From positions 1 to 37,323 of the forward strand of contig DDSP01000058.1 in the NCBI GenBank assembly GCA_002343445.1: a stretch of 37,323 bases of DNA, in the 5' to 3' direction. Positions 1 through 6,390 of the stretch are shown one piece after another. Under the pieces are notes generated by a model. That model had not been told where the DNA came from and ran no database searches. It saw only the letters and a program-made list of their open reading frames with translations. This DNA comes from Chthonomonas sp. UBA2387. GTDB taxonomy: Bacteria; Armatimonadota; Fimbriimonadia; Fimbriimonadales; Fimbriimonadaceae. The first letter of the stretch is position 1, and every line of letters starts with the position of its first letter. The position numbers were made by a program, and so were the translations under genes.

Positions 1-2
1 GC

Positions 3-443
3 CACGCCTACGACGCCCTCGGCAAGGCGATGCGGGAATACAGCCGGTGGCTGGCGGCCGGACGCAAGTGCGACCAGAACGGCACCTATTCGTACACCGA
101 GGTCAACGACCTGCGCCGCAAAACCGTCGCGGTCAACCCTCCCCTAAATCCCCTCCCAGGCTTGGGAGGGGACGATGCCGAAGCCGAGTTTGGGGCTGCC
201 GAGTCTCCCTCCCCAAGCTTGGGGAGGGCCGGGGAGGGGTTGGCGGCTTGGGCGAACCGTCGCGACGTCATCAAACGGCCAGGCCCGCGTGTCCCCTTCG
301 AGACTTCGGCGGGTTCTTCGGTAGTTGCAGCGTGGTGGCAAGCGAGGGCCGAAGTCTCGAAAGGGAACCGGGGTGCCCAAACGGAACCACGTGTGCCTGT
401 TGGAGAACCAACGGACACGGCCAGAGAGCCGACTCGGGGTTGA
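3..443 (+). CDS. 3' end of an unrecognised protein gene, extended by repeats
   Basis: The reading frame is open from the left edge (no start visible) to a TGA at 441-443. The first ~44 residues (HAYDALGKAMREYSRWLAAG..., then a CDQNGTYSYTEVNDL stretch ending near KTVAVN) look like genuine protein with normal codon use. From about position 136 the frame reads through hairpin-type intergenic repeats, giving Pro/Gly-rich text (NPLPGLGG, SPSLGRAGEG) that does not look like a folded domain. I infer that the ancestral protein ended near position 135-140 and that repeat DNA displaced its stop codon, adding about 100 non-native residues. I do not recognise the family from this short piece. The coding call is fairly firm for positions 3-135 and weak beyond. 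Confidence 0.5.
   Translation, partial: HAYDALGKAMREYSRWLAAGRKCDQNGTYSYTEVNDLRRKTVAVNPPLNPLPGLGGDDAEAEFGAAESPSPSLGRAGEGLAAWANRRDVIKRPGPRVPFETSAGSSVVAAWWQARAEVSKGNRGAQTEPRVPVGEPTDTAREPTRG
150..171. repeat. Hairpin repeat, copy 1
   Basis: A 9-bp perfect inverted repeat (CCCCTCCCA / TGGGAGGGG) with a 4-base loop. It resembles REP-like palindromes found between genes in many GC-rich bacteria. It lies inside the open frame of the preceding gene and is followed 36 bases later by a related palindrome. Confidence 0.75.
207..228. repeat. Hairpin repeat, copy 2 (perfect palindrome)
   Basis: A 22-bp perfect palindrome: CCCTCCCC, then AAGCTT, then GGGGAGGG. It is similar in sequence to the hairpin at 150-171, and another G-rich run (GGGGAGGGG) follows at 231-239. 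This is probably the same dispersed intergenic repeat family. Confidence 0.75.
293..365. repeat. Long inverted repeat with 37-bp spacer
   Basis: The left arm 293-310 (CCCCTTCGAGACTTCGGC) and right arm 348-365 (GCCGAAGTCTCGAAAGGG) are reverse complements at 17 of 18 positions, separated by 37 bases. Both strands therefore translate to similar peptides across the element. It could be a stem-loop RNA element, a non-autonomous mobile repeat or a diverged intergenic repeat. No transposase lies nearby. Confidence 0.7.
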
Positions 444-474
444 CAAACCCCTCGCTCGCGGCGAAGAGACAAGG

Positions 475-633
475 ATGAACCCCGACGTGAAAGAACTCTT
501 CAAGGAGCGAATCGCCGAAAACCGCCCTCGAACTGTGTGTCTCATGAAAGGGCGCACCTCAGAGTTCGACCTCCGTTTTCCGTATTCCGCATTCCGTTTT
601 CCAAACCTGGGAGGATGTGAATGTGAATCGTGA
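475..633 (+). CDS. Doubtful small ORF, possibly a gene remnant
   Basis: ATG at 475 opens a 52-codon frame. The first ~28 residues (MNPDVKELFKERIAENRP...) have a protein-like composition and would fit the amino end of a small helical protein. The remainder is translated from the heptamer repeat unit and is not protein-like. AAGG directly abuts the ATG, so a ribosome binding site is not convincing. It may be a decayed gene fragment overrun by repeat DNA, or chance. Confidence 0.2.
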   Translation: MNPDVKELFKERIAENRPRTVCLMKGRTSEFDLRFPYSAFRFPNLGGCECES

Positions 634-720
634 ATCGTGAGTGGGACCTCCGTTTTCCGCATTCCGCATTCCGTTTTCCAAACCTGGGGGGGATGTGAAT
701 GTGAATCGTGAATCGTGAAC
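568..720. repeat. Two tandem 77-bp units made of heptamer repeats
   Basis: Unit 1 (568-644) and unit 2 (645-720) are nearly identical, differing mainly by one substitution, a G-run indel and the last few bases. Each unit contains two short heptamer arrays: TTCCGCA-type at its left (for example 583-602) and GTGAATC-type at its right (for example 616-641). Heptameric arrays of this sort resemble the short tandemly repeated repeats described in cyanobacteria. They are non-coding here and end just before the stop of the response regulator gene. Confidence 0.85.
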
Positions 721-789
721 GCAAAACCCAAAAGTCCAGGCGACGAGGGGACTCCGAGGCCTTTCGGCCCGGCGCGACGTCAGCCCCTT

Positions 790-1461
790 TCAGCCCACGA
801 ACTTGTAGCCGATTCCGCGGACCGTGATGATTCGGACCGGGTGGTCGGCGTCGGGCTCGATGCGCTTTCGGAGCCAACGGATGTGGACATCCACCGTCCG
901 GGAACTCACGAACGCGTCTCGGCCCCAGACTCGGTCCAGGAGTGTGTCGCGGGCGAACACGTGGTCGGGGTTGCGGGCCAGGAAGTACAGGAGCGCAAAC
1001 TCCTTGGGCGAAAGCTCGATGGCCTCGCCGTCCAGCGTGACGCTGTGGCTTTTGGGGTCGATGCGCAAGTTGCCCCGCTCGACGACCTCGTGGGTGGGTT
1101 CGCCGGTGGCGCGTCGAAGCACGGCTTTGACGCGTGCGGAGAGTTCGCCCAGGTTGAACGGCTTGACCACGTAGTCGTCGGCCCCCAGTTCCAGGCCCTT
1201 GATGCGGTCGGCCTCGTCGGCCCGAGCGGTGACCATGATGATGGGGACGGAGCTATCCTTGCGCACGGTCCGGCAGAAATCCCAGCCCGAACGCTGGGGC
1301 AACATGATGTCGAGCAGGATCAGGTCGGGCTTGACCCGACGGAACAGCCGCATGGCTTCCTCCGCGGAATCGGCTGTGAAGGTGGTGTAACCTTCCCTCC
1401 GGAATCGGTGTTCGACGGTCTCGAGAATGGCGGGTTCGTCGTCAACGATGAGGAGGGTCAT
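790..1461 (-). CDS. OmpR/PhoB-family response regulator
   Basis: A 223-residue two-domain transcription regulator. The receiver domain (about 1-118) has the acidic pair D7-D8, phospho-acceptor D51 (LILLDIMLP), T78 and K100 (VVKPF). The C-terminal winged-helix domain (about 128-223) ends in the family signature RTVDVHIRWLRKRI...TVRGIGYKF. Phosphorylation by a sensor kinase would promote dimerisation and promoter binding. No histidine kinase gene is adjacent, so the regulator is an orphan within this window. It starts 8 bases after the stop of the KOW-domain gene and is probably co-transcribed with it. ATG at 1461 is the natural start because it opens directly into the first beta strand. The family assignment is secure; the signal and targets are unknown. 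Confidence 0.95.
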   Translation of the reverse strand: MTLLIVDDEPAILETVEHRFRREGYTTFTADSAEEAMRLFRRVKPDLILLDIMLPQRSGWDFCRTVRKDSSVPIIMVTARADEADRIKGLELGADDYVVKPFNLGELSARVKAVLRRATGEPTHEVVERGNLRIDPKSHSVTLDGEAIELSPKEFALLYFLARNPDHVFARDTLLDRVWGRDAFVSSRTVDVHIRWLRKRIEPDADHPVRIITVRGIGYKFVG

Positions 1462-1469
1462 AGGCGGGT

Positions 1470-2591
1470 TTATGTGGCGATGATCTCGACGTTGGCTCGT
1501 GGCACGGTGGCGCGCTCGCCGTTGTCGAGTTCGGCTTCCAGCACGCGAACCAGCGTGCCGGACTCGACTTCCTTGAGTTCGGGCGGCAGTCCGACGACTT
1601 TGCCCAAGCGACCGAAATAGGGTTCGCGGATGACGCGGATGGGAGTGCCTTCCTCCAGCGAGGTGGCTTGGCCAGCTTCCTGGGCGCCTTCGACCTGTTG
1701 CGACAGGGGCACGATGACTTCGGGGCGGATGACGCCCGCTCGGATCTGGGTGGCTCCGTTGATCGAGCCTTGCTTGCCTTCGAGCGACTTGAAAAGCTCG
1801 AACGTGCGTTGGGCCATGTCGAGGTAGCCGAAGCCCTCGGTGACGACCAGGGTTGCGCCGACCTCTTCTTGTCCCGTGATGGCGACGCCGATATCGTAAC
1901 CGAGGAAGGCGGTGAGGTCGGAATCGCGGATGCCGCCCGCGACGATGCCCGCCGCACCGATCTCCGCGGCTTTCTGGAGACCGGCAAGGGTCACGCCCGA
2001 GCCGCCGATGAGGATCTTATCCTTGTCGGAGGGTTGGATGTGGTTCACATCCAGGGTGTCGCGGTGCGATCCGACGGCGACCCGGATCGCCCCGTGTCGC
2101 TCGCCGCCGATGCCGAAGATGCCTTGGACCATGGCGCCGCGCGTTTCGACGACCGCACCTTCGCCCGGCTTCACCTCGTCAATCCGCCCTTCGATGTAGG
2201 CCGTGATCTGAACGGGGATGGCGGGCTCTCGGACGAGGATGTGGCCGGTCAGTTCGGAGATGGCTTCCACCGTGCCCATGGCCTCGCTGGTCACCGAGCT
2301 TTTGAACATACCGAAGAAGCCCTTGGTCTCGGCGATGACCTCGCCCTTGGCGATCGGGTCGCCGATCTGCTTGCGGAAGAACGTGCCGACCTCGCGGGCC
2401 TCGACGCCCAACAGCTCGGCGAGCTTGATGGTCTGCAAGGGACCGGGGATGAGGGCCTCGGCGACGACCTGGTCGGGACGGACCACGTCGCCTTCGTTCA
2501 CGAGCACCTGCCCCTTGATGGGCAGGCGGCGCTCGCGGCGCACGACGACATCTCGACTGACGGTTAGGCCTGGGGTGTAAGCGGTTGCCAC
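1470..2591 (-). CDS. KOW / barrel-sandwich-hybrid domain protein, function unknown
   Basis: A 373-residue protein without a signal peptide or obvious membrane segment. The first ~110 residues form Gly/Val-rich beta segments like the barrel-sandwich (RnfC/lipoyl-like) fold (KGQVLVNEGDVV, GDPIAKGEVIAE), but no biotinyl or lipoyl lysine motif is evident. A central alpha/beta part (GGSGVTLAGLQKAAEIGAAG) follows. The C-terminal ~60 residues contain a KOW-like segment (GTPIRVIREPYFGRLGKVVG), as in NusG and ribosomal L24/L26 proteins. The frame is open up to 2696, but a TACAAT -10 box at 2631-2636 would transcribe only the shorter form, and GAGG lies about 11 bases before GTG 2591, so I chose that start. 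It pairs with the response regulator downstream. Biochemical function is unknown. Confidence 0.8.
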   Translation of the reverse strand: MATAYTPGLTVSRDVVVRRERRLPIKGQVLVNEGDVVRPDQVVAEALIPGPLQTIKLAELLGVEAREVGTFFRKQIGDPIAKGEVIAETKGFFGMFKSSVTSEAMGTVEAISELTGHILVREPAIPVQITAYIEGRIDEVKPGEGAVVETRGAMVQGIFGIGGERHGAIRVAVGSHRDTLDVNHIQPSDKDKILIGGSGVTLAGLQKAAEIGAAGIVAGGIRDSDLTAFLGYDIGVAITGQEEVGATLVVTEGFGYLDMAQRTFELFKSLEGKQGSINGATQIRAGVIRPEVIVPLSQQVEGAQEAGQATSLEEGTPIRVIREPYFGRLGKVVGLPPELKEVESGTLVRVLEAELDNGERATVPRANVEIIAT

Positions 2592-2630
2592 GACGTGTTG
2601 AACCTCGAACCGGACTCGCCGGTGTGGCCC

Positions 2631-2636
2631 ATTGTA
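2631..2636 (-). promoter_or_regulatory. -10 box for the KOW-domain gene
   Basis: On the minus strand this reads TACAAT, about 40 bases before the GTG start at 2591. No good -35 is visible at 16-18 bases. It supports the shorter start for the downstream gene. Confidence 0.4.
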
Positions 2637-2673
2637 CTTCGCGGGCCCGATTCGACGCCGTTGACCAAGGTAT

Positions 2674-2700
2674 CCCATGCGCCGCCGGCAGCGCAATGGG
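2674..2700 (-). terminator. Possible hairpin terminator after the aminotransferase gene
   Basis: CCCATGCGC pairs with GCGCAATGGG (one bulged base) around an 8-base loop, 28 bases past the aminotransferase stop. There is no U-run, so it may be only a processing or pausing hairpin. Confidence 0.3.
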
Positions 2701-2727
2701 AGGCGGTTAAGGGTGGGTTAAGCGTGA

Positions 2728-3984
2728 TCAGACCAACTCGGCGATGAGTTCGGCGGTTTCGGCGACGGCCTCGCCGAACACGCGAACGGCCAAGTCCACC
2801 TCGGCCTCCGAGATGATCAGCGGTGGCTCGAAGCGGATGACCCTGGGGTTGTTCAGGGTGTACGCCACGCACACGCCCCGCTTCATCATCTGGGCCACCA
2901 CGAGTTCGCCCACTTCGTCCATGGCGAACTCGACGCCGACCATGAGTCCTCGGCCGCGCACCTCGGCGATCAGCTCGGGCTGGGCTGCTCGAACCGTCTG
3001 CAAACCCGCCACGAGCTTGCCTCCCATGACTTGGGCTCTCGCACACAGGCCGTCGCGCTCGACGACTTCAAGCGCGGCCAACCCGGCCGCACAGGCCAGC
3101 GCGTTCCCGCCGAACGTGGACGAGTGGGCGATGGGGTTCTCGGAGAAGACCTTGTCCCAAACGGCTCGCGTCCCCATGAGCGCACCGATAGGCATGACGC
3201 CGCCGCCCAGGCACTTGGCCAGGGTCATCAGGTCCGGGGCGACGCCTTCGTGCTCGCAGGCGAACATGGTGCCCGTTCGGCCGAGACCCGTCTGCACCTC
3301 GTCGAAGATGAGCAGCGCCCCCGCCCGGTCGCATACTTCGCGCGCCGAGGCGAGGTAGCCGTCCGGCGGGACGTGGATGCCTCCCTCGCCTTGGATCGGC
3401 TCGACGATGACGCAGGCGGTTTCGCCGTCCACGGCAGCGGCCAGAGCTTCCGCGTCGCCATACGGCACGAACTGGACACCGGGCATCAGGGGCTCGAAGG
3501 GCTTGCGGTACTTGGAGCGGCCCGTGGCGGCGAGCGCCCCCAGCGTCTTGCCGTGGTAGCCGCCCTCGGTGGAGACGATCTTGGCTCGTCCGGTCGCGCC
3601 TTTGGCGAACTTGAGGGCGGCCTCGCACGCTTCGGCCCCGCTGTTGCAGAAGAACGTGAACTCCAGGTCGCCGGGAGCCAGGGAGGCGAGTTTCTCGGCC
3701 AGGGCGCCCTGCGCGGCGTTGAAGAACGCCTTGCCCGACAGGGGCATCCGGTCGAGCTGGGCGCGGACGGCTTCGACGACCGTCGGGTTGCGGTGGCCGA
3801 GGCTGAACACGCCGTAGCCGCCGAGGCAGTCGAGGAACTTCCGGCCGTCGTGGTCGGTGATCCAGCAGCCTTCGCCCTGGACCTCGACCCCGAAACCTGC
3901 GAAGGCCATCAGCTTCGCGAGGGCAGGGTTCACGTGGCGTTGGTATTGGCCGACGACGGTGGCATGGAGGGCATCGGAGTCCAT
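2728..3984 (-). CDS. Class III PLP aminotransferase, putrescine aminotransferase-like
   Basis: A 418-residue pyridoxal-phosphate enzyme of the ornithine/acetylornithine/putrescine aminotransferase family. Its FLDCLGGYGVFSLGHRNP, FFCNSGAEACEAALKFAK, CEHEGVAPDLMTLAK and TFGGNALACAA segments closely match those I know from E. coli YgjG/PatA, which transfers the amino group of putrescine (also cadaverine) to 2-oxoglutarate. Cofactor residues are present: D228 in IFDEVQTG and the Schiff-base lysine K257 in LAKCLGGG. ATG 3984 was preferred over the upstream 4023 start because TAATCT (TANNNT) lies 7 bases before it. The exact amine substrate is inferred. Ornithine or 4-aminobutyrate remain alternatives. 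Confidence 0.88.
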   Translation of the reverse strand: MDSDALHATVVGQYQRHVNPALAKLMAFAGFGVEVQGEGCWITDHDGRKFLDCLGGYGVFSLGHRNPTVVEAVRAQLDRMPLSGKAFFNAAQGALAEKLASLAPGDLEFTFFCNSGAEACEAALKFAKGATGRAKIVSTEGGYHGKTLGALAATGRSKYRKPFEPLMPGVQFVPYGDAEALAAAVDGETACVIVEPIQGEGGIHVPPDGYLASAREVCDRAGALLIFDEVQTGLGRTGTMFACEHEGVAPDLMTLAKCLGGGVMPIGALMGTRAVWDKVFSENPIAHSSTFGGNALACAAGLAALEVVERDGLCARAQVMGGKLVAGLQTVRAAQPELIAEVRGRGLMVGVEFAMDEVGELVVAQMMKRGVCVAYTLNNPRVIRFEPPLIISEAEVDLAVRVFGEAVAETAELIAELV

Positions 3985-3991
3985 CGCATGG

Positions 3992-3997
3992 AGATTA
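3992..3997 (-). promoter_or_regulatory. Possible leaderless -10 box (TAATCT)
   Basis: TAATCT on the minus strand lies 7 bases before ATG 3984. Other genes in this window show the same arrangement. The -35 is not evident. Confidence 0.3.
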
Positions 3998-4058
3998 CCG
4001 GTCCGGCGGCGATTCCGTTGCACCTATTGAAGCGACTGGGCTGTGGTGGGTAGAAACC

Positions 4059-6209
4059 TCAAAGGTCGCCTGAACGCCCGAAGTTAGCCCGCAGAATTTG
4101 GAAGTCCGCAATGCCGACCGAGCCGTCGCCGTTCAAGTCGGCATAGGGATTCCAAGCGGCATCGCCCGTGCTCGAACCGAACGCGGCGCGCAGCGCCAGG
4201 AAGTCCATCGCGTTCACCGAGTTGTCGCCGTTCACGTCGCCGTTGACCAGGGTCCACAGGAGCCCCGACACAGCATCGGGCGAATCCACCTGGACGGCGA
4301 AGCGCAACCACGGTCGGCGGTGCAACACGAAGCGCGTCGCCATCGGAGGCGCGGAAAGCGTGAACTCGCCCGATGCGCTCAGCGACACGGGACCGCTCCA
4401 GAAGGGCGTAACCTGACCTGGGGCGTAGTAAGCGACCTCGGTCTCGGCGATCGAAGGGCCGCTCCACCCAGACCATCCGACGCGGCCCGAGACCGTGCGG
4501 TTGGGGAGGTGTCCAGTGACCACCAGCGAGAACGCCTGGTTCGGCAACGTGAGAGAACCCTTGTGCGTCACTTCGACCCAGTAGACCCCTGCGGTCGGGT
4601 TGTTCAGAAGCACTTGCTCGACGTTGTCGGTCGAGTTATCTCCGGGAACGGCCGCCGCGGTGGGGTTGAAAACGTTCAGGGTCCACGGAAGGTGGGTTCC
4701 GTCGGGGCCGACCAGCCGCAGGTCCAGATCGTGGACCAGGACTTTGTTGCGCGGGTTGAGGGTGTAGGGCGGGAGAGAACCGGTCGGATCGGTCCAGCAG
4801 ATCGTGGCCCTGAGGGGCCCGGAGCCATCGGAGACGACCGGGACGGCGAACTTCCCGCCGTGGGGCAGCACCTGCTCGAAGAGCGTCGGGTGCATCGCCC
4901 CGTGCTGACGAATCGTCTCGGCGGCGCGGCGCGTGTTGAGGAGGCCCCACCCGAAGCGGTAGTCGGGTCCCGGGGTGTCGCCCGTTTCGTCGGTGGTGTG
5001 GATGGCCAGGCCCTTCATCGTGGCGGCCATCAGGTCGCGGCCGAGGGTGCGCCGGGCCTGTTCGACGAGGAGGCCAAGGGAGCCCGTCACGTTTGGCGCG
5101 GCCATCGAGGTGCCCGAGGACGAGGCGTAGGAGGTCGTTGAAGCGTTGCTCACCGAGTTCAGGGCGGTGCCGTTGGCCACGATGTCGGGCTTGATCCGGC
5201 CGTCGTCGGCTGGCCCCCATCCGCTGAACGCTGTCATCACGACGCTGGAAGGCGAGGAGTAGCCATTGGGCACGTCGTTGATCGCGCCGACGCTCAGGAT
5301 GTTCTTGGCCAGCGAGTAGGAACTCATCGAGTCGTAGCCGTCGTTGCCGCCATCCGGATCGCGGACCGTGGCGCTCTCGGTCCACGTGCCGTTGACTCGG
5401 ACCAAGTGCTGCGTGGGTTGGCTTGTGGGCCGGTCGTTGCGGTCGTTGCCCGCCGACTTCACGATGAGGTAGCGCGGCGCGTTGTAGGCGACGGTGTCCC
5501 AAACTCGCGCGGCTTCGTCGTAGAGCCCGAACGCGACGTCTTCGGCCTCGCTCACGGCTGGGTTGCCGTACCAGTACCACGTATTGTTGGAGAAGTTCCA
5601 GCCCGTGACGCGACCGTACGAGTGGTTCGAGAGCAAAAGCCCGCCAGCGGCTTCCGAGGCCATTTCGCCCGTATCGTTGCTCCAGTTGTAGGAGCGCAAC
5701 GTTGCTTTGGGCGACATGCCGATCGCCGAAGCGCTCACACCGCCGGCGATCATGGTTCCCGCCACGTGCGAAGCATGGCTGGCGCTGCTGCCCGAGTTGC
5801 CGAGGGTCACGCGACCTTGGAATTCTTGATGCGAGGCAAGGACGGCTCCACCGTCCCAAATGCCCAGACGCACGCCCGTTCCGTCCAAGCTCAGCCCCGA
5901 AGTTTGACCCGGCCAGCAGGGAAGGGTGTTGACGCTGATGGCGGCGACCCGGTTGTTGGTTTGGACGTAGAACGGCCAGCCCGCTCGATCGAAGCCCACC
6001 CACTCAATGATCGAGCCGTCGGGGAATTCTTGTCGGATCGGCTCGCCCGAGAGCCTTGCGGCTCGCCGGACCCACTCGCTTTGGAGGCTGGAACGCCTCG
6101 CCGACTCCTCGGCCAACCCCATGAGGGCGAGCGACTGGGTGACCGTTTGCGCCATCGCCGCGATCGCGCAGACGCCGATTCCCAACCCGAAGGCCAACCG
6201 CAACCTCAC
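4059..6209 (-). CDS. Secreted S8 (subtilisin-like) protease with dockerin-type tail
   Basis: A 716-residue exported serine protease. The N-terminal signal peptide (RLRLAFGLGIGVCAIAAMA, cleavage before QT) is followed by a short prodomain-like stretch. The catalytic domain has D119 (LGIWDGG), H145 (HASHVAGT), oxyanion N255 (SAGNDRND) and S368 (SSGTSMAAPN). A jelly-roll/P-type beta domain follows (about 440-580). The last ~60 residues contain two EF-hand-like calcium loops (DVNGDNSVNAMDF and DLNGDGSVGIADF), as in type I dockerins. The frame could begin at 6266, but GTG 6209 has GAGGTG about 6 bases upstream and gives a standard signal peptide. No cohesin partner is in the window. The aminotransferase gene follows 74 bases downstream on the same strand. 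Confidence 0.92.
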   Translation of the reverse strand: MRLRLAFGLGIGVCAIAAMAQTVTQSLALMGLAEESARRSSLQSEWVRRAARLSGEPIRQEFPDGSIIEWVGFDRAGWPFYVQTNNRVAAISVNTLPCWPGQTSGLSLDGTGVRLGIWDGGAVLASHQEFQGRVTLGNSGSSASHASHVAGTMIAGGVSASAIGMSPKATLRSYNWSNDTGEMASEAAGGLLLSNHSYGRVTGWNFSNNTWYWYGNPAVSEAEDVAFGLYDEAARVWDTVAYNAPRYLIVKSAGNDRNDRPTSQPTQHLVRVNGTWTESATVRDPDGGNDGYDSMSSYSLAKNILSVGAINDVPNGYSSPSSVVMTAFSGWGPADDGRIKPDIVANGTALNSVSNASTTSYASSSGTSMAAPNVTGSLGLLVEQARRTLGRDLMAATMKGLAIHTTDETGDTPGPDYRFGWGLLNTRRAAETIRQHGAMHPTLFEQVLPHGGKFAVPVVSDGSGPLRATICWTDPTGSLPPYTLNPRNKVLVHDLDLRLVGPDGTHLPWTLNVFNPTAAAVPGDNSTDNVEQVLLNNPTAGVYWVEVTHKGSLTLPNQAFSLVVTGHLPNRTVSGRVGWSGWSGPSIAETEVAYYAPGQVTPFWSGPVSLSASGEFTLSAPPMATRFVLHRRPWLRFAVQVDSPDAVSGLLWTLVNGDVNGDNSVNAMDFLALRAAFGSSTGDAAWNPYADLNGDGSVGIADFQILRANFGRSGDL

Positions 6210-6390
6210 TCGAAACACCTCATCTTCAATGGCACCAATCTGGTCGGAGGAACCAGCGCTTTTCACAATCAGGACCTGAATCTGGTTAGACTCCCGAACC
6301 CGCTGCCGGAGTTCCCCATCCCCTCCAAGCCGCGACGCTTAGACTGATGAGTATGGCAAACGCCGCCTCGACTCCGTATCCTCCTTTCTG
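6210..6390. promoter_or_regulatory. Divergent promoter region
   Basis: This interval separates the minus-strand protease from the plus-strand DUF1800 gene. On the plus strand TATCCT at 6377-6382 lies 8 bases before GTG 6391, with ATGGCA (6353-6358) 18 bases upstream as a fair -35. TTAGACT occurs twice (about 6284 and 6339). The protease ribosome binding site GAGGTG lies just inside the left edge. Confidence 0.45.

Larger units (their letters stand above)
444..789. other. Gene-poor 346-bp region containing tandem repeats
   Basis: There is no convincing gene here. The region lies between the end of the partial gene on the left and the stop of the response regulator on the right (convergent). 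It contains a doubtful 52-codon ORF (475-633) and two copies of a 77-bp heptamer-rich unit (568-720). I saw no clear terminator for either convergent gene. Confidence 0.7.

Noticed and set aside
86..472. 128-codon minus-strand ORF over the left repeats
   Set aside because: It is translated almost entirely from palindromic repeats that read similarly on both strands; no start signal or domain.
568..720. CRISPR-like array
   Set aside because: There are only two 77-bp units, no unique spacers, internal heptamer structure and no cas genes.
2592..2696. Upstream extension of the KOW-domain protein
   Set aside because: The extra 35 codons are Arg-rich, contain the -10 box TACAAT, and are not protein-like compared with the conserved start region.
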